Source: Microbacterium sp. CBA3102 | GTDB lineage: Bacteria > Actinomycetota > Actinomycetes > Actinomycetales > Microbacteriaceae | Direction of reading: 5' to 3' | NCBI RefSeq assembly: GCF_007954505.1 | Contig: NZ_CP042412.1 | Coordinates: forward strand, 620,001-684,000 | Length of the DNA: 64,000 nt | In this document: positions 55,359-64,000 of the stretch, one piece after another | Layout: each line of letters begins with the position of its first letter | Numbering within the stretch: position 1 is the stretch's first letter | Position numbers and translations under genes: made by a program | The notes under the pieces: generated by a model | Seen by the model: only the letters and a program-made list of their open reading frames with translations | What the model was told of the DNA's origin: nothing | The model's database searches: none

Positions 55359-55394
55359 GATGCTCCTTTCGTGATCCGAGAACTGAAGGAGAGC

Positions 55395-55428
55395 ACTGCG
55401 GGGCCGGTGATGAGCCCGGCCCCGCAGT
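55395..55428. terminator. Intergenic hairpin between tctC and tctB
   Basis: ACTGCGGGGCCGG (55395-55407) pairs perfectly with CCGGCCCCGCAGT (55416-55428), loop of 8. It lies inside the transporter operon, after the binding-protein gene, with no T-run. Such stems often protect the upstream message or attenuate downstream genes, so that the binding protein exceeds the permeases. Confidence 0.65.
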
Positions 55429-55445
55429 CTTCTCTACCGGGCTCC

Positions 55446-56414
55446 TCAGCCCAGGAGGTCCTTGAAGAGGTCGAACTGCTCGTCGACGAACGTCGTCCAT
55501 TCGGCGGAGTCGCGGTACACGACCAGGTTTCCGGCGTCGGCCTGGAACTTCTGGTAGCTGTCGGATTCGACGGCCTCCTTGACGGCGGCTTCGAGCGTCG
55601 ACTTCACGTCGTCGGGCAGACCCTTGGGCGCGTAGATGCCGCCCCAGCCTCCGAAGACGACGTCTTCGCCGATGGCCTCTTCGACCGTCTCGACGTCTTC
55701 CGCGTCGGGGTGGCGCTCGTCGTTCATGACGGCGAGGATGCGCACCGCGTCGCCCTGCGCGAGAGCCTCACCGAGGCCGGAGACGGCCGCGACGGTCTCG
55801 CCGGATGCGGCTGCGGCGACGGCCGTCGCTCCGCCGTCGTAGGGCACCGGAGTGAAGTCGGCGTCGGTCGCGGCACCGAGCCCGAGGGTCGCCGCCTCCC
55901 AGATGGAGCCGGCGCCGGAGTTCGCGACCGTGACGGCACCGGACTGCGCCTGGGCGACGAGGTCTTCCAGCGTCTCGATCCCGCTGTTCGCGCCGACGGT
56001 GACGACACCGGGGGCGAGCATGATCTGGCCGAGCAGGTCGAAGTCGTCCGGCAGCACGTCCGCGCTCTGCGTGGTGTTCAGCATCGCGATCTCGACGGGC
56101 GCGAATCCGATCACGTAGCCGTCGGGATCCTGCGCACCGACGTACTCCATCGCGAGCGCTCCGGCGGCACCCGGCATGTTCTCGGGGATGACGCTGACGT
56201 CGAGGATCTTCTCGAGCTCCGTGGCGAGTGCGCGCGACGAGAGGTCTGATCCTCCCCCGGGGTTGGCCTGGATGATGAGCCGGATGTCCTTCTCCGGGTA
56301 GGTCGATTCGGCGCCCTCGCCCTCTTCGACCTTGGTGCAGGCCGAGACGATGAGAGCGGTGGCTGCGAGGGCGGCGATCGCGGCAGCCGCCCGGGTGATG
56401 CGCTTGCGGGGCAT
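55446..56414 (-). CDS. tctC: Tripartite tricarboxylate transporter substrate-binding lipoprotein (TctC)
   Basis: A 322-residue extracytoplasmic binding protein. The signal peptide ends VSAC with Cys26. The mature domain shows YPEKDIRLIIQANPGGGSDLSSRALA near residue 39, VIPENMPGAAGALAMEYV, and YDGGATAVAAAASGETV near residue 190, all typical of TctC/BugT proteins. Ligand unknown. First gene of the tctC-tctB-tctA-dapA-like set; a strong palindrome lies 53 bases upstream. Confidence 0.92.
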   Translation of the reverse strand: MPRKRITRAAAAIAALAATALIVSACTKVEEGEGAESTYPEKDIRLIIQANPGGGSDLSSRALATELEKILDVSVIPENMPGAAGALAMEYVGAQDPDGYVIGFAPVEIAMLNTTQSADVLPDDFDLLGQIMLAPGVVTVGANSGIETLEDLVAQAQSGAVTVANSGAGSIWEAATLGLGAATDADFTPVPYDGGATAVAAAASGETVAAVSGLGEALAQGDAVRILAVMNDERHPDAEDVETVEEAIGEDVVFGGWGGIYAPKGLPDDVKSTLEAAVKEAVESDSYQKFQADAGNLVVYRDSAEWTTFVDEQFDLFKDLLG

Positions 56415-56466
56415 CTTTGCTCCTCTACGTGGGTCGACCTTGTTGTCGACTCCCCCGACCGTAGCA

Positions 56467-56490
56467 GTGTTGACTGTTAACAGTCAACAC
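56467..56490. promoter_or_regulatory. 24-bp perfect palindrome upstream of tctC (GntR operator)
   Basis: GTGTTGACTGTT followed by its exact complement forms a perfect dyad 53 bases before tctC. Its core (TTGACTGTTAAC) recurs before the adjacent GntR-type gene at 57208-57224, so this regulator is the likely binder. Confidence 0.8.
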
Positions 56491-56535
56491 TCGGACGATA
56501 CGTGCGCCGCGAGGGCCGCAGGCACGGCCCTGCCC

Positions 56536-57198
56536 TCAGGCGTGGGTGGCGATCTCGCTCAGCATGCGTCGACGAGCACCGTCGAGATGCTCGGACAGCA
56601 CCTTCGCCGCCTGCGCCGGCGTGCCGGTGCGCATCACCTGCATGAGCGTCACGTGATCATCGGAAGACTCGTGCAGGTCTTCGTCATGGTTGATCGTGAC
56701 CTCGAGCAGCGCGGTGAACGTCGGGAGGTACTGATTCCATGCACCCTCGAGACGCGGGTGATCGGCGAGCGCGTAGATCTGCGAGTGGAACTCGAGATCC
56801 GCGGTGACGAATGCGGCATGGTCGCCGCGGTCCGCGGCCTCGCCCATGCGGTCGACGGCCGCCGCCATCGCGGCCCAGCGCGCCTCGTCGTCGACACGCA
56901 TGGCCCGCGAGAGGGCGAGCTGTTCGAGCGCACCCCTCAGGCTGTACAGCTGATCGACGTCATCCCCCGTGAGTCCCACGATGTACACGCCGCGGGGACG
57001 CTGCACCTCGACGAGCTTCTCGAAGCTCAACTGGGTGAGCGCATCGCGCACGGGGCCACGGCTGACCGAGAACTCCTCGGCGAGCGCTTCCTCGGTGATC
57101 CGCGCGCCGGGGGCGAGTTCGCCTCGCACGATGCGCTGGCGGAGCACCCGTGCCACCTGGGCGCCGAGGGATTCTCCGCGCGTGACGGTCTGCGTCAT
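56536..57198 (-). CDS. GntR-family regulator, FadR/FCD subfamily
   Basis: A 220-residue regulator. An N-terminal winged helix (RVLRQRIVRGELAPGARITEEALAEEFSVSRGPVRDAL) is followed by an all-helical FCD domain with Asp/His metal-ligand positions (HAAFVTADLEFHSQIYALADHPR near residue 118). AGGAGG precedes ATG 57198. It lies just upstream of the transporter operon on the same strand and both genes have related palindromes; it probably senses the transported carboxylate or its product. Confidence 0.9.
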   Translation of the reverse strand: MTQTVTRGESLGAQVARVLRQRIVRGELAPGARITEEALAEEFSVSRGPVRDALTQLSFEKLVEVQRPRGVYIVGLTGDDVDQLYSLRGALEQLALSRAMRVDDEARWAAMAAAVDRMGEAADRGDHAAFVTADLEFHSQIYALADHPRLEGAWNQYLPTFTALLEVTINHDEDLHESSDDHVTLMQVMRTGTPAQAAKVLSEHLDGARRRMLSEIATHA

Positions 57199-57207
57199 GG
57201 TGACCTC

Positions 57208-57224
57208 CTGTTAACTGTTGACAG
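57208..57224. promoter_or_regulatory. GntR operator upstream of the GntR gene
   Basis: CTGTTAACTGTTGACAG, 9 bases upstream of the start and next to the ribosome site. It shares TGTTAAC and TTGACAG elements with the tctC palindrome, pointing to autoregulation. Confidence 0.7.
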
Positions 57225-57247
57225 GATACACACCACGAGATCGGTGT

Positions 57248-57664
57248 CTAGGCGTGTCCGCGCGGATCCCAGAGCACGACGTCGGTCGAGCGGCGGATGC
57301 GACGGCCGCTCGGCACGGGCACCACCCCCGCGGATCCGGCGGCGAACACCCGCACGCCGGGGCGGTTCTCGCGCTCGGTGCGCAGAGCGCTCTCGAGTAC
57401 CGCGATGCGGTTGCGCAGCGCCCGGTTCTCGTCTTCGAGGTCGAGCAGACGCGCGATCGCGGGGAGGCTCACACCTTCCGAAGAGAGCTGGGCGACCTCG
57501 CGCAGCTGTTCGATGTTGCGGGCAGAGTACCGACGCGAGCCGCCCGACGTCCGTCCGGGGACCACGAGTCCGATGCGGTCGTACTGCCGCAGGGTCTGCG
57601 GGTGGAGACCGGAGAGCTCGGCCGCCGCCGCGATCGCGAACACCGGGGTGTCAGCGTTCATCAT
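57248..57664 (-). CDS. hspR: Heat-shock repressor HspR (MerR family)
   Basis: A 138-residue DNA-binding protein. The winged helix (FAIAAAAELSGLHPQTLRQYDRIGLV, then SRRYSARNIEQLREVAQL) and the coiled coil (LLDLEDENRALRNRIAVLE) are typical of HspR. It binds HAIR boxes with DnaK as co-repressor and releases them when DnaK is titrated by misfolded protein. Last gene of the dnaK-grpE-dnaJ-hspR operon; three candidate HAIR boxes are in the window. Confidence 0.92.
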   Translation of the reverse strand: MMNADTPVFAIAAAAELSGLHPQTLRQYDRIGLVVPGRTSGGSRRYSARNIEQLREVAQLSSEGVSLPAIARLLDLEDENRALRNRIAVLESALRTERENRPGVRVFAAGSAGVVPVPSGRRIRRSTDVVLWDPRGHA

Positions 57665-57701
57665 GAACGCCTCCGACCCCGGTGCCCACTTCGACGCTCG
57701 G

Positions 57702-58685
57702 TCATCGACGCGCCTTCGCCATCAGCTCCGCCCGCGGATTCTCCGTGGGCTCGAGCTCCTGGAACTTCTCCAGGGCCTCCCGCGCGGCGTCGTCGAGGTG
57801 CGTGGGCACGGCGACCTGGAGTTCGGCGAGCAGGTCTCCGGTTCCCTTCGCCGTCGCCACACCGCGGCCCTTGACGCGCAGCACCCGCCCGGAGGGGGTG
57901 CCGGGAGCGACGCGGAGCTTGACCACGTCACCGCTGAGCGTCGGGACCTCGATCGTCGCGCCGAGGGTCGCCTCGGTGAAGGTCACCGGGACCACGACGC
58001 GCAGGTTGAGCCCGTCACGCGTGAAGACGGGGTGCGGGCGCACCGAGATCTGCACCACGATGTCGCCGCTCTCCCCGCCGTCGGGCGAGGGACGGCCACG
58101 ACCGCGCAGACGGATCTTCTGTCCGTCTGCCACACCGGCAGGGATCTTCACCTTGAACGGCTTGCCGTCATCGCCCTGCAGGGAGATGGTCTCGCCCTGC
58201 ACGGCGGTGACGAAGTCGAGCGTCGTGCGGGCGGTGACGTCGGCACCACGCTGCGGTCCGCCGAAGCCGCGGTAGCCACCGCTCGGCTGCCCGAAGCGTC
58301 CGCCTCCGAAGCTCGCACCCTGCCCCTGGTTGAACATCGCGAAGATGTCCTCGAAGTCGGCCGTCTGCCCTCGGCCCTGCTGGCCGAACCGGCTGAACAC
58401 GTCTTCGAAGCCGCCGGCACCCTGGCCGCCCGCCGTGAAGCGGGCGCCGGAGCCCATCGCGCGGATCTCGTCGTACTCTTTGCGCTGTTCGGCGTCGGAG
58501 AGCACCGAGTAGGCCTCGCTGATCTCCTTGAACTTCGCCTCTGCTTTGGCATCACCCTGATTGGAGTCCGGGTGGTACTTCCGCGCAAGCTTGCGATACG
58601 TCTTCTTCAGATCCGCATCACTGACGTCCTTGGAGACCCCGAGGGTCTTGTAGAAGTCCTTGTCGAACCAATCCTGGCTGGCCAT
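57702..58685 (-). CDS. dnaJ: DnaJ-type co-chaperone without zinc finger
   Basis: A 327-residue J-protein. J-domain (about 10-75) has the HPD tripeptide in RKYHPDS; residues 80-150 are rich in G, F and Q; the two C-terminal beta-domains (about 155-320) follow. The CXXCXGXG zinc repeats are absent, so this is a class II protein, as usual for the DnaJ in actinobacterial dnaK operons. It stimulates DnaK ATP hydrolysis and substrate loading. Confidence 0.94.
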   Translation of the reverse strand: MASQDWFDKDFYKTLGVSKDVSDADLKKTYRKLARKYHPDSNQGDAKAEAKFKEISEAYSVLSDAEQRKEYDEIRAMGSGARFTAGGQGAGGFEDVFSRFGQQGRGQTADFEDIFAMFNQGQGASFGGGRFGQPSGGYRGFGGPQRGADVTARTTLDFVTAVQGETISLQGDDGKPFKVKIPAGVADGQKIRLRGRGRPSPDGGESGDIVVQISVRPHPVFTRDGLNLRVVVPVTFTEATLGATIEVPTLSGDVVKLRVAPGTPSGRVLRVKGRGVATAKGTGDLLAELQVAVPTHLDDAAREALEKFQELEPTENPRAELMAKARR

Positions 58686-58692
58686 CGATCAC

Positions 58693-59346
58693 CTACTCCG
58701 CAGGGACAGCGACGACGACCTTCGCGGGGCGCAGCTCGATGTCACCGAGGCGGTAGCCCACCTCGACGACCTCGAGGATCGTCGTCTTCTCGGCGCCGGG
58801 GGTCGGCTGCTGGAAGATGGCCTCGTGGCGCTGAGGGTCGAACTCCTCACCCTTCTCGCCGTATGCGGCCACCCCGAGACGCTCCACGACCGCACGCACC
58901 TTCTCGGCGATCACGGCGAAGGGCGTGCCCTCGACCAGGTCGCCGTGCTGAGCGGCACGGTCGAGGTCGTCGAGCACCGGGATGAGGCCCTTGGCGGCCT
59001 CGCCCTTCGCCCGCTCGATCTCGACCTGGCGCTGCTCCTCGGTGCGACGACGGTAGTTCGCGTACTCGGCCTGGAGGCGCTTGAGGTCGTTCAGCAGCGT
59101 CGACTCGAGGTCGGCGAGCACGGCGTCCTCCGCCGCGGCCTCACCGGTCTGCGTCGCTCCGAGGATGTCATCGACCGTGACGTCATCGACACCGTCTTCA
59201 GGAGTCTCGTCCGACCCCTCGGCGGCCTTCGCCTCGGTGGAGTCCGGGTTCTGCGGCGCGGGGCCGGACGCCTGAGCGTCCGACCCCTCGCTGCGACCTT
59301 CGGCGGACTCAGGATTCTGGTTCTCGTCGAAGTTCTTGTCCGTCAT
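58693..59346 (-). CDS. grpE: Nucleotide exchange factor GrpE
   Basis: A 217-residue protein. An acidic disordered N-terminus (1-75) leads into a long helix (LKRLQAEYANYRRRTEEQRQ) and a C-terminal beta domain with PQRHEAIFQ and VVEVGYRLGD. It releases ADP from DnaK. Seven bases separate it from dnaJ and 2 from dnaK. Confidence 0.94.
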   Translation of the reverse strand: MTDKNFDENQNPESAEGRSEGSDAQASGPAPQNPDSTEAKAAEGSDETPEDGVDDVTVDDILGATQTGEAAAEDAVLADLESTLLNDLKRLQAEYANYRRRTEEQRQVEIERAKGEAAKGLIPVLDDLDRAAQHGDLVEGTPFAVIAEKVRAVVERLGVAAYGEKGEEFDPQRHEAIFQQPTPGAEKTTILEVVEVGYRLGDIELRPAKVVVAVPAE

Positions 59347-59348
59347 GA

Positions 59349-61316
<1,968 letters not shown>

Positions 61317-62666
61317 TCAAATCAACTTGATACGACTCGGCTCAACTTTTTCAGAAGGGCGCGAGAATCGCCGGATCCTCCGTGAACGTGACGGTGTTCT
61401 GGGGCGGGGCCGGTCGACGTAGACCTTGCCGGTCGGGCTCGTCCAGGCGTAGACGCCACCACCCAGGGGCTCGACCGCCCACGGCGAATGATGCTTGAGC
61501 ACGTGATGGCGACGACACAGGTGACCGAGGTTCGACTCCTCGGTGGCTCCCCCGAGCGCGGCCTCGTGATGATGGTCGATGTCACAGTCCACGGACGCGT
61601 ACCCGCAGGTGGGGAATCGGCACCGCTGATCCCTCGCCCTCAGATGCCGCTTCAGATCCGGACCGGGACGATAGCGGTCGACCGCGAGCACCGCGCCGGT
61701 GATGGGGTGGGTGAGGATCCGGTCCCAGCCCGCTGCCGCGCCGGCGATCCGGCGGGCGGTCGCGGGGTCGACCGGAGTGCGGCCGTTCAGCTCGGCCGGA
61801 GTCGAGTCCTCGCCGATCAGCGTCGTGACGGGGACCGTGATCGACACCGTTCCGCGAATCGTCGCCAGGAGCCCCTCGCCGCGATCATGTCCGGCCGGAG
61901 CGCCGGTGAGGAGCAGGTCGAGAGCGAGATCGGCGCGGCGCTGCGCGAGGGTGCGCTCGTCCGGCTCGGGAGCCGGGAGCTCCGTGGATTCACACTCCGG
62001 GTGCTCACGCTCCGGGGACTCGTGCTCCTGCACCGCCTCGGCCATCTGCGTGAGCCGCTCGAAGACCCCGTGCACGAGCGCCGACGGACCGAGCAGGCCG
62101 AGCTGCGTCATCCCGTCTCCGACGTCTTTCACCCACACGGATCTCTTCTCCCGCGCATCGAGGTGCCGCTCATCGATCGACCGCGCCTGGAACCGTTCGG
62201 CCACCCGCCGAGCCATTCGGCCGACACGAGCGGGAGACTCGGTCTCGGCGAAGGGGATGATCTGAGTCGCATAGGCGGCGCGGCTTGCCGCATCGGGGAG
62301 GTGCTCACCCGCTTCGCAGACGACTCGGGCGTGCGCCGCGCTGATGCGACCCGCCCCCTGCGCCTCCCAGACCAGCGGGAAGTGCTCCACGACCCAGGCC
62401 GCGTCGGCCATCCGGCGCTGCACCGTTCGATCACTCACCCGCAGGGCCGTGGCGAACTCCGCGGCGACCGTGCGGGCCGACATGTCTCCGTGGTCGGGAT
62501 GCTCCGCCTGCGCGGCTACATCGAGCGCGAGCCGCGACCCGACCGCCAGGATGCCGTCTCGCGCGGCCTGCAGACTGCTGATCGTGCGCTCGACCTCGAC
62601 GAGCATCTCGGTGAGCGCAGCGAGGGCGTCCACCTGCTCGAGGGTCGCATCCGCCAGCGCTGTCAT
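61317..62666 (-). CDS. DUF222/HNH endonuclease-domain protein with an apparent C-terminal frameshift
   Basis: A 449-residue protein. DUF222 spans about 1-320 and the HNH domain about 345-420, with CRFPTCGYASVDCDIDHHHE and LCRRHHVLKHH holding the metal and catalytic residues. Such proteins are abundant in Actinobacteria, often with inteins or mobile ancestry; their biological job is unknown. In the frame used here the last 30 residues are arginine-rich and run through a HAIR-like box. In another frame the same DNA encodes a proper-looking tail (APPQNTVTFTEDPAILAPF) ending at a TGA at 61351, as is typical for Microbacterium homologues. Confidence 0.85.
   Translation of the reverse strand: MTALADATLEQVDALAALTEMLVEVERTISSLQAARDGILAVGSRLALDVAAQAEHPDHGDMSARTVAAEFATALRVSDRTVQRRMADAAWVVEHFPLVWEAQGAGRISAAHARVVCEAGEHLPDAASRAAYATQIIPFAETESPARVGRMARRVAERFQARSIDERHLDAREKRSVWVKDVGDGMTQLGLLGPSALVHGVFERLTQMAEAVQEHESPEREHPECESTELPAPEPDERTLAQRRADLALDLLLTGAPAGHDRGEGLLATIRGTVSITVPVTTLIGEDSTPAELNGRTPVDPATARRIAGAAAGWDRILTHPITGAVLAVDRYRPGPDLKRHLRARDQRCRFPTCGYASVDCDIDHHHEAALGGATEESNLGHLCRRHHVLKHHSPWAVEPLGGGVYAWTSPTGKVYVDRPRPRTPSRSRRIRRFSRPSEKVEPSRIKLI
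61326..61346. promoter_or_regulatory. Second, degenerate HAIR-like box upstream of dnaK
   Basis: CTTGATA-N7-GCTCAAC matches 11 of 14 consensus positions and lies 53 bases from the first box. It overlaps the last codons of the HNH gene only if the frameshifted end is used. Confidence 0.6.
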
Positions 62667-62837
62667 ACCTTCAGTGAACCAGGGACCACCGACATTGAAA
62701 CGCCCAGATCAGCACCAGAAACCAAGATACCGGAATGGGGCGGGGAGCACCTTCCCCTCCGCCCTGGACGAGCCGACCGCAGACCGGACCGAGGCGATAC
62801 TTGACCCTGACACGGTGGCAGACGGGAGAACAGACAT

Positions 62838-63638
62838 ATGTTGTCCATCGGAGCGTTCGCGCAGATCGGCCAGGTGACCCACCGCATGCTGCGGCACTGG
62901 GACACGGCCGGACTGCTCGTGCCCGCCCACGTGGACGAGTTCAACGGCTACCGCTCCTACGACCCGTCGCAGTTGGAAAGGCTGCACCGGATCGTCGCCC
63001 TGCGCCAGCTGGGCTTCGGCCTCGACGACATCTCGGCCATCCTCGAACGGGGAGTCGATGCCGAGCGCATCGCCTCCCTGCTGCGGATCCGCCGCGCAGA
63101 GGTCGAGCAGGAGCATCGGATCGCCGCGGAGAGACTCGTCGACGTGGAGAGGCGCCTCCACCTCATCGAGAGAGAGAAGCACATGTCACGGATCGAGATC
63201 GTCGAGAAGCCCCTGCCCGCCGTCCGGCTCGCCGCCCTCCGCACGGTCGTCCCCGATCAGCCGGCCGTCGCCGGTGTGGTCGGTTCCGCCTTCGACGCGG
63301 TGGCGGACGCCATCGGCGGCGAACATCCCCTGACCACACCGATCGCCCAGTACACGACGCTCGACGACGGACTGGAGGTCATCGTCGGCTACACATATGC
63401 GGGCCCCGCGCGTGAGGAGTTCGACATCATCGAGCTCCCTGCGGCGGATGAAGCCGTCTGCGGCATCCACCTCGGCTCGATGGGGCACATAGCGGAGAGC
63501 TGGCAGGCGATCCACGCCGAGATCTTCGCTCGCGGCCTCGTGCACGACGGTCCGTGCAGGGAGCTCTACGTCCGCGCCGTCGGCGACGACCAGCCCGATT
63601 GGGTCACCGAACTGCAGCAGCCCGTCCGACGCGCCTGA
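62838..63638 (+). CDS. MerR-family regulator with GyrI-like effector domain
   Basis: A 266-residue regulator. The MerR HTH and wing (IGAFAQIGQVTHRMLRHWDTAGLL; GYRSYDPSQLERLHRIVALR) are followed by a helix and a GyrI-like small-molecule-binding domain (about 115-265). Layout resembles BmrR/TipA-like multidrug sensors. GGGAG lies upstream of ATG 62838. No efflux gene adjoins it in the window, so the target is unknown. Confidence 0.87.
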   Translation: MLSIGAFAQIGQVTHRMLRHWDTAGLLVPAHVDEFNGYRSYDPSQLERLHRIVALRQLGFGLDDISAILERGVDAERIASLLRIRRAEVEQEHRIAAERLVDVERRLHLIEREKHMSRIEIVEKPLPAVRLAALRTVVPDQPAVAGVVGSAFDAVADAIGGEHPLTTPIAQYTTLDDGLEVIVGYTYAGPAREEFDIIELPAADEAVCGIHLGSMGHIAESWQAIHAEIFARGLVHDGPCRELYVRAVGDDQPDWVTELQQPVRRA

Positions 63639-63667
63639 GCGGAATCACGCACTGAACGTGTGCGGGC

Positions 63668-64000
63668 TCACTTGCCGCCGGGAGGACCGATCAGCAGCAG
63701 GATGACGTAGAGCGCGACGATGCCGACCACGAGTAGCACCGCGAGCACCCACGGCCGCTGCAGGAACCACCGCATCAGCCGGTCGTACCACCGTCGATCA
63801 CGCGGATCCTCAGTCGCCGCGAGGCGCCAGGCTCCGGTGAGCCGGCCGGTGCGGTGCAGCCAGATCTCCATCGGGATGGTCGCGTAGGGCACGACGGCGC
63901 TCGCGACGGCGAGCACGCCGACCCCGACATGCCAGCGCTGGTTCAGGGCGACCAGGATCGCCGTCGCCGCATAGCTCAGGAAGATGAATCCGTGGATGCC
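63668..64000 (-). CDS. DUF3817-like membrane protein, C-terminal part (cut by window edge)
   Basis: The minus-strand frame is open from base 64000 to a stop at 63668; I read it as starting GIHGFIFLSYAATAILVALN. At least three membrane segments are visible, with WYDRLMRWFLQRPWVLAVLL before the last. PYATIPMEIWLHRTG and the FIFLSY element fit DUF3817, an actinobacterial integral membrane family of unknown function. The start lies outside the window. Confidence 0.75.
   Translation of the reverse strand, partial: GIHGFIFLSYAATAILVALNQRWHVGVGVLAVASAVVPYATIPMEIWLHRTGRLTGAWRLAATEDPRDRRWYDRLMRWFLQRPWVLAVLLVVGIVALYVILLLIGPPGGK

Overview
The window reads as chromosomal DNA of a high-GC actinobacterium of the family Microbacteriaceae, most likely Microbacterium. 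The evidence is strong G/C third-position bias, an actinobacterial 16S-23S-5S rRNA operon with no tRNA in the spacer, a dnaK-grpE-dnaJ-hspR operon with HAIR boxes, an N-domain-less ClpB, and DUF222/HNH and GlxA-type proteins. No plasmid, phage or insertion-sequence gene was seen.

Layout. 1-4330: start of a PutA-type proline catabolic enzyme with a divergent LysR regulator, a nitroreductase and a family 4 glycosyltransferase. 4330-10630: ClpB, CoaBC, an NRDE-domain protein, a GlxA-type regulator and two small membrane proteins. 10680-13880: two coupled glycosyltransferases and a hypothetical protein. 13849-19624: a polyamine-type ABC transporter (ATPase, lipoprotein, two permeases) in one operon with an amidohydrolase. 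19773-21392: a CsoR/RcnR-type repressor and a DUF445 protein. 21395-28108: histidine utilisation (hutG and a P-loop protein on +, hutI-hutU-hutH on -, divergent IclR regulator). 28119-33713: rRNA operon on the minus strand with its terminator and promoter.

33936-47405 is the most interesting region: a compact locus that looks built to use high-mannose N-glycans. It encodes a secreted Endo-H-like GH18 endoglycosidase, a carbohydrate ABC importer, a cytoplasmic GH92 alpha-mannosidase, a GH38 alpha-mannosidase, a GH5 enzyme that may be the core beta-mannosidase, and a LacI regulator. Five copies of one 14-bp palindrome (CTAWANCGNTNNAG) lie upstream of these transcription units and nowhere else that I noticed, which argues for a single regulon.

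47555-57224: a second carbohydrate or sugar-acid locus (sugar isomerase-like protein, FGGY kinase, LacI regulator with its own palindrome, DapA-family aldolase/dehydratase, TctCBA tripartite transporter, GntR regulator with a 24-bp palindrome). 57248-61346: the HspR heat-shock operon with two HAIR-like boxes; a third precedes clpB. 61317-64000: a DUF222/HNH protein whose C-terminus appears frameshifted, a MerR regulator and the end of a DUF3817 membrane protein.

Short tandem duplications beginning at or next to stop codons recur (after 4091, 4281-4335, 25692-25743, 38217-38280).
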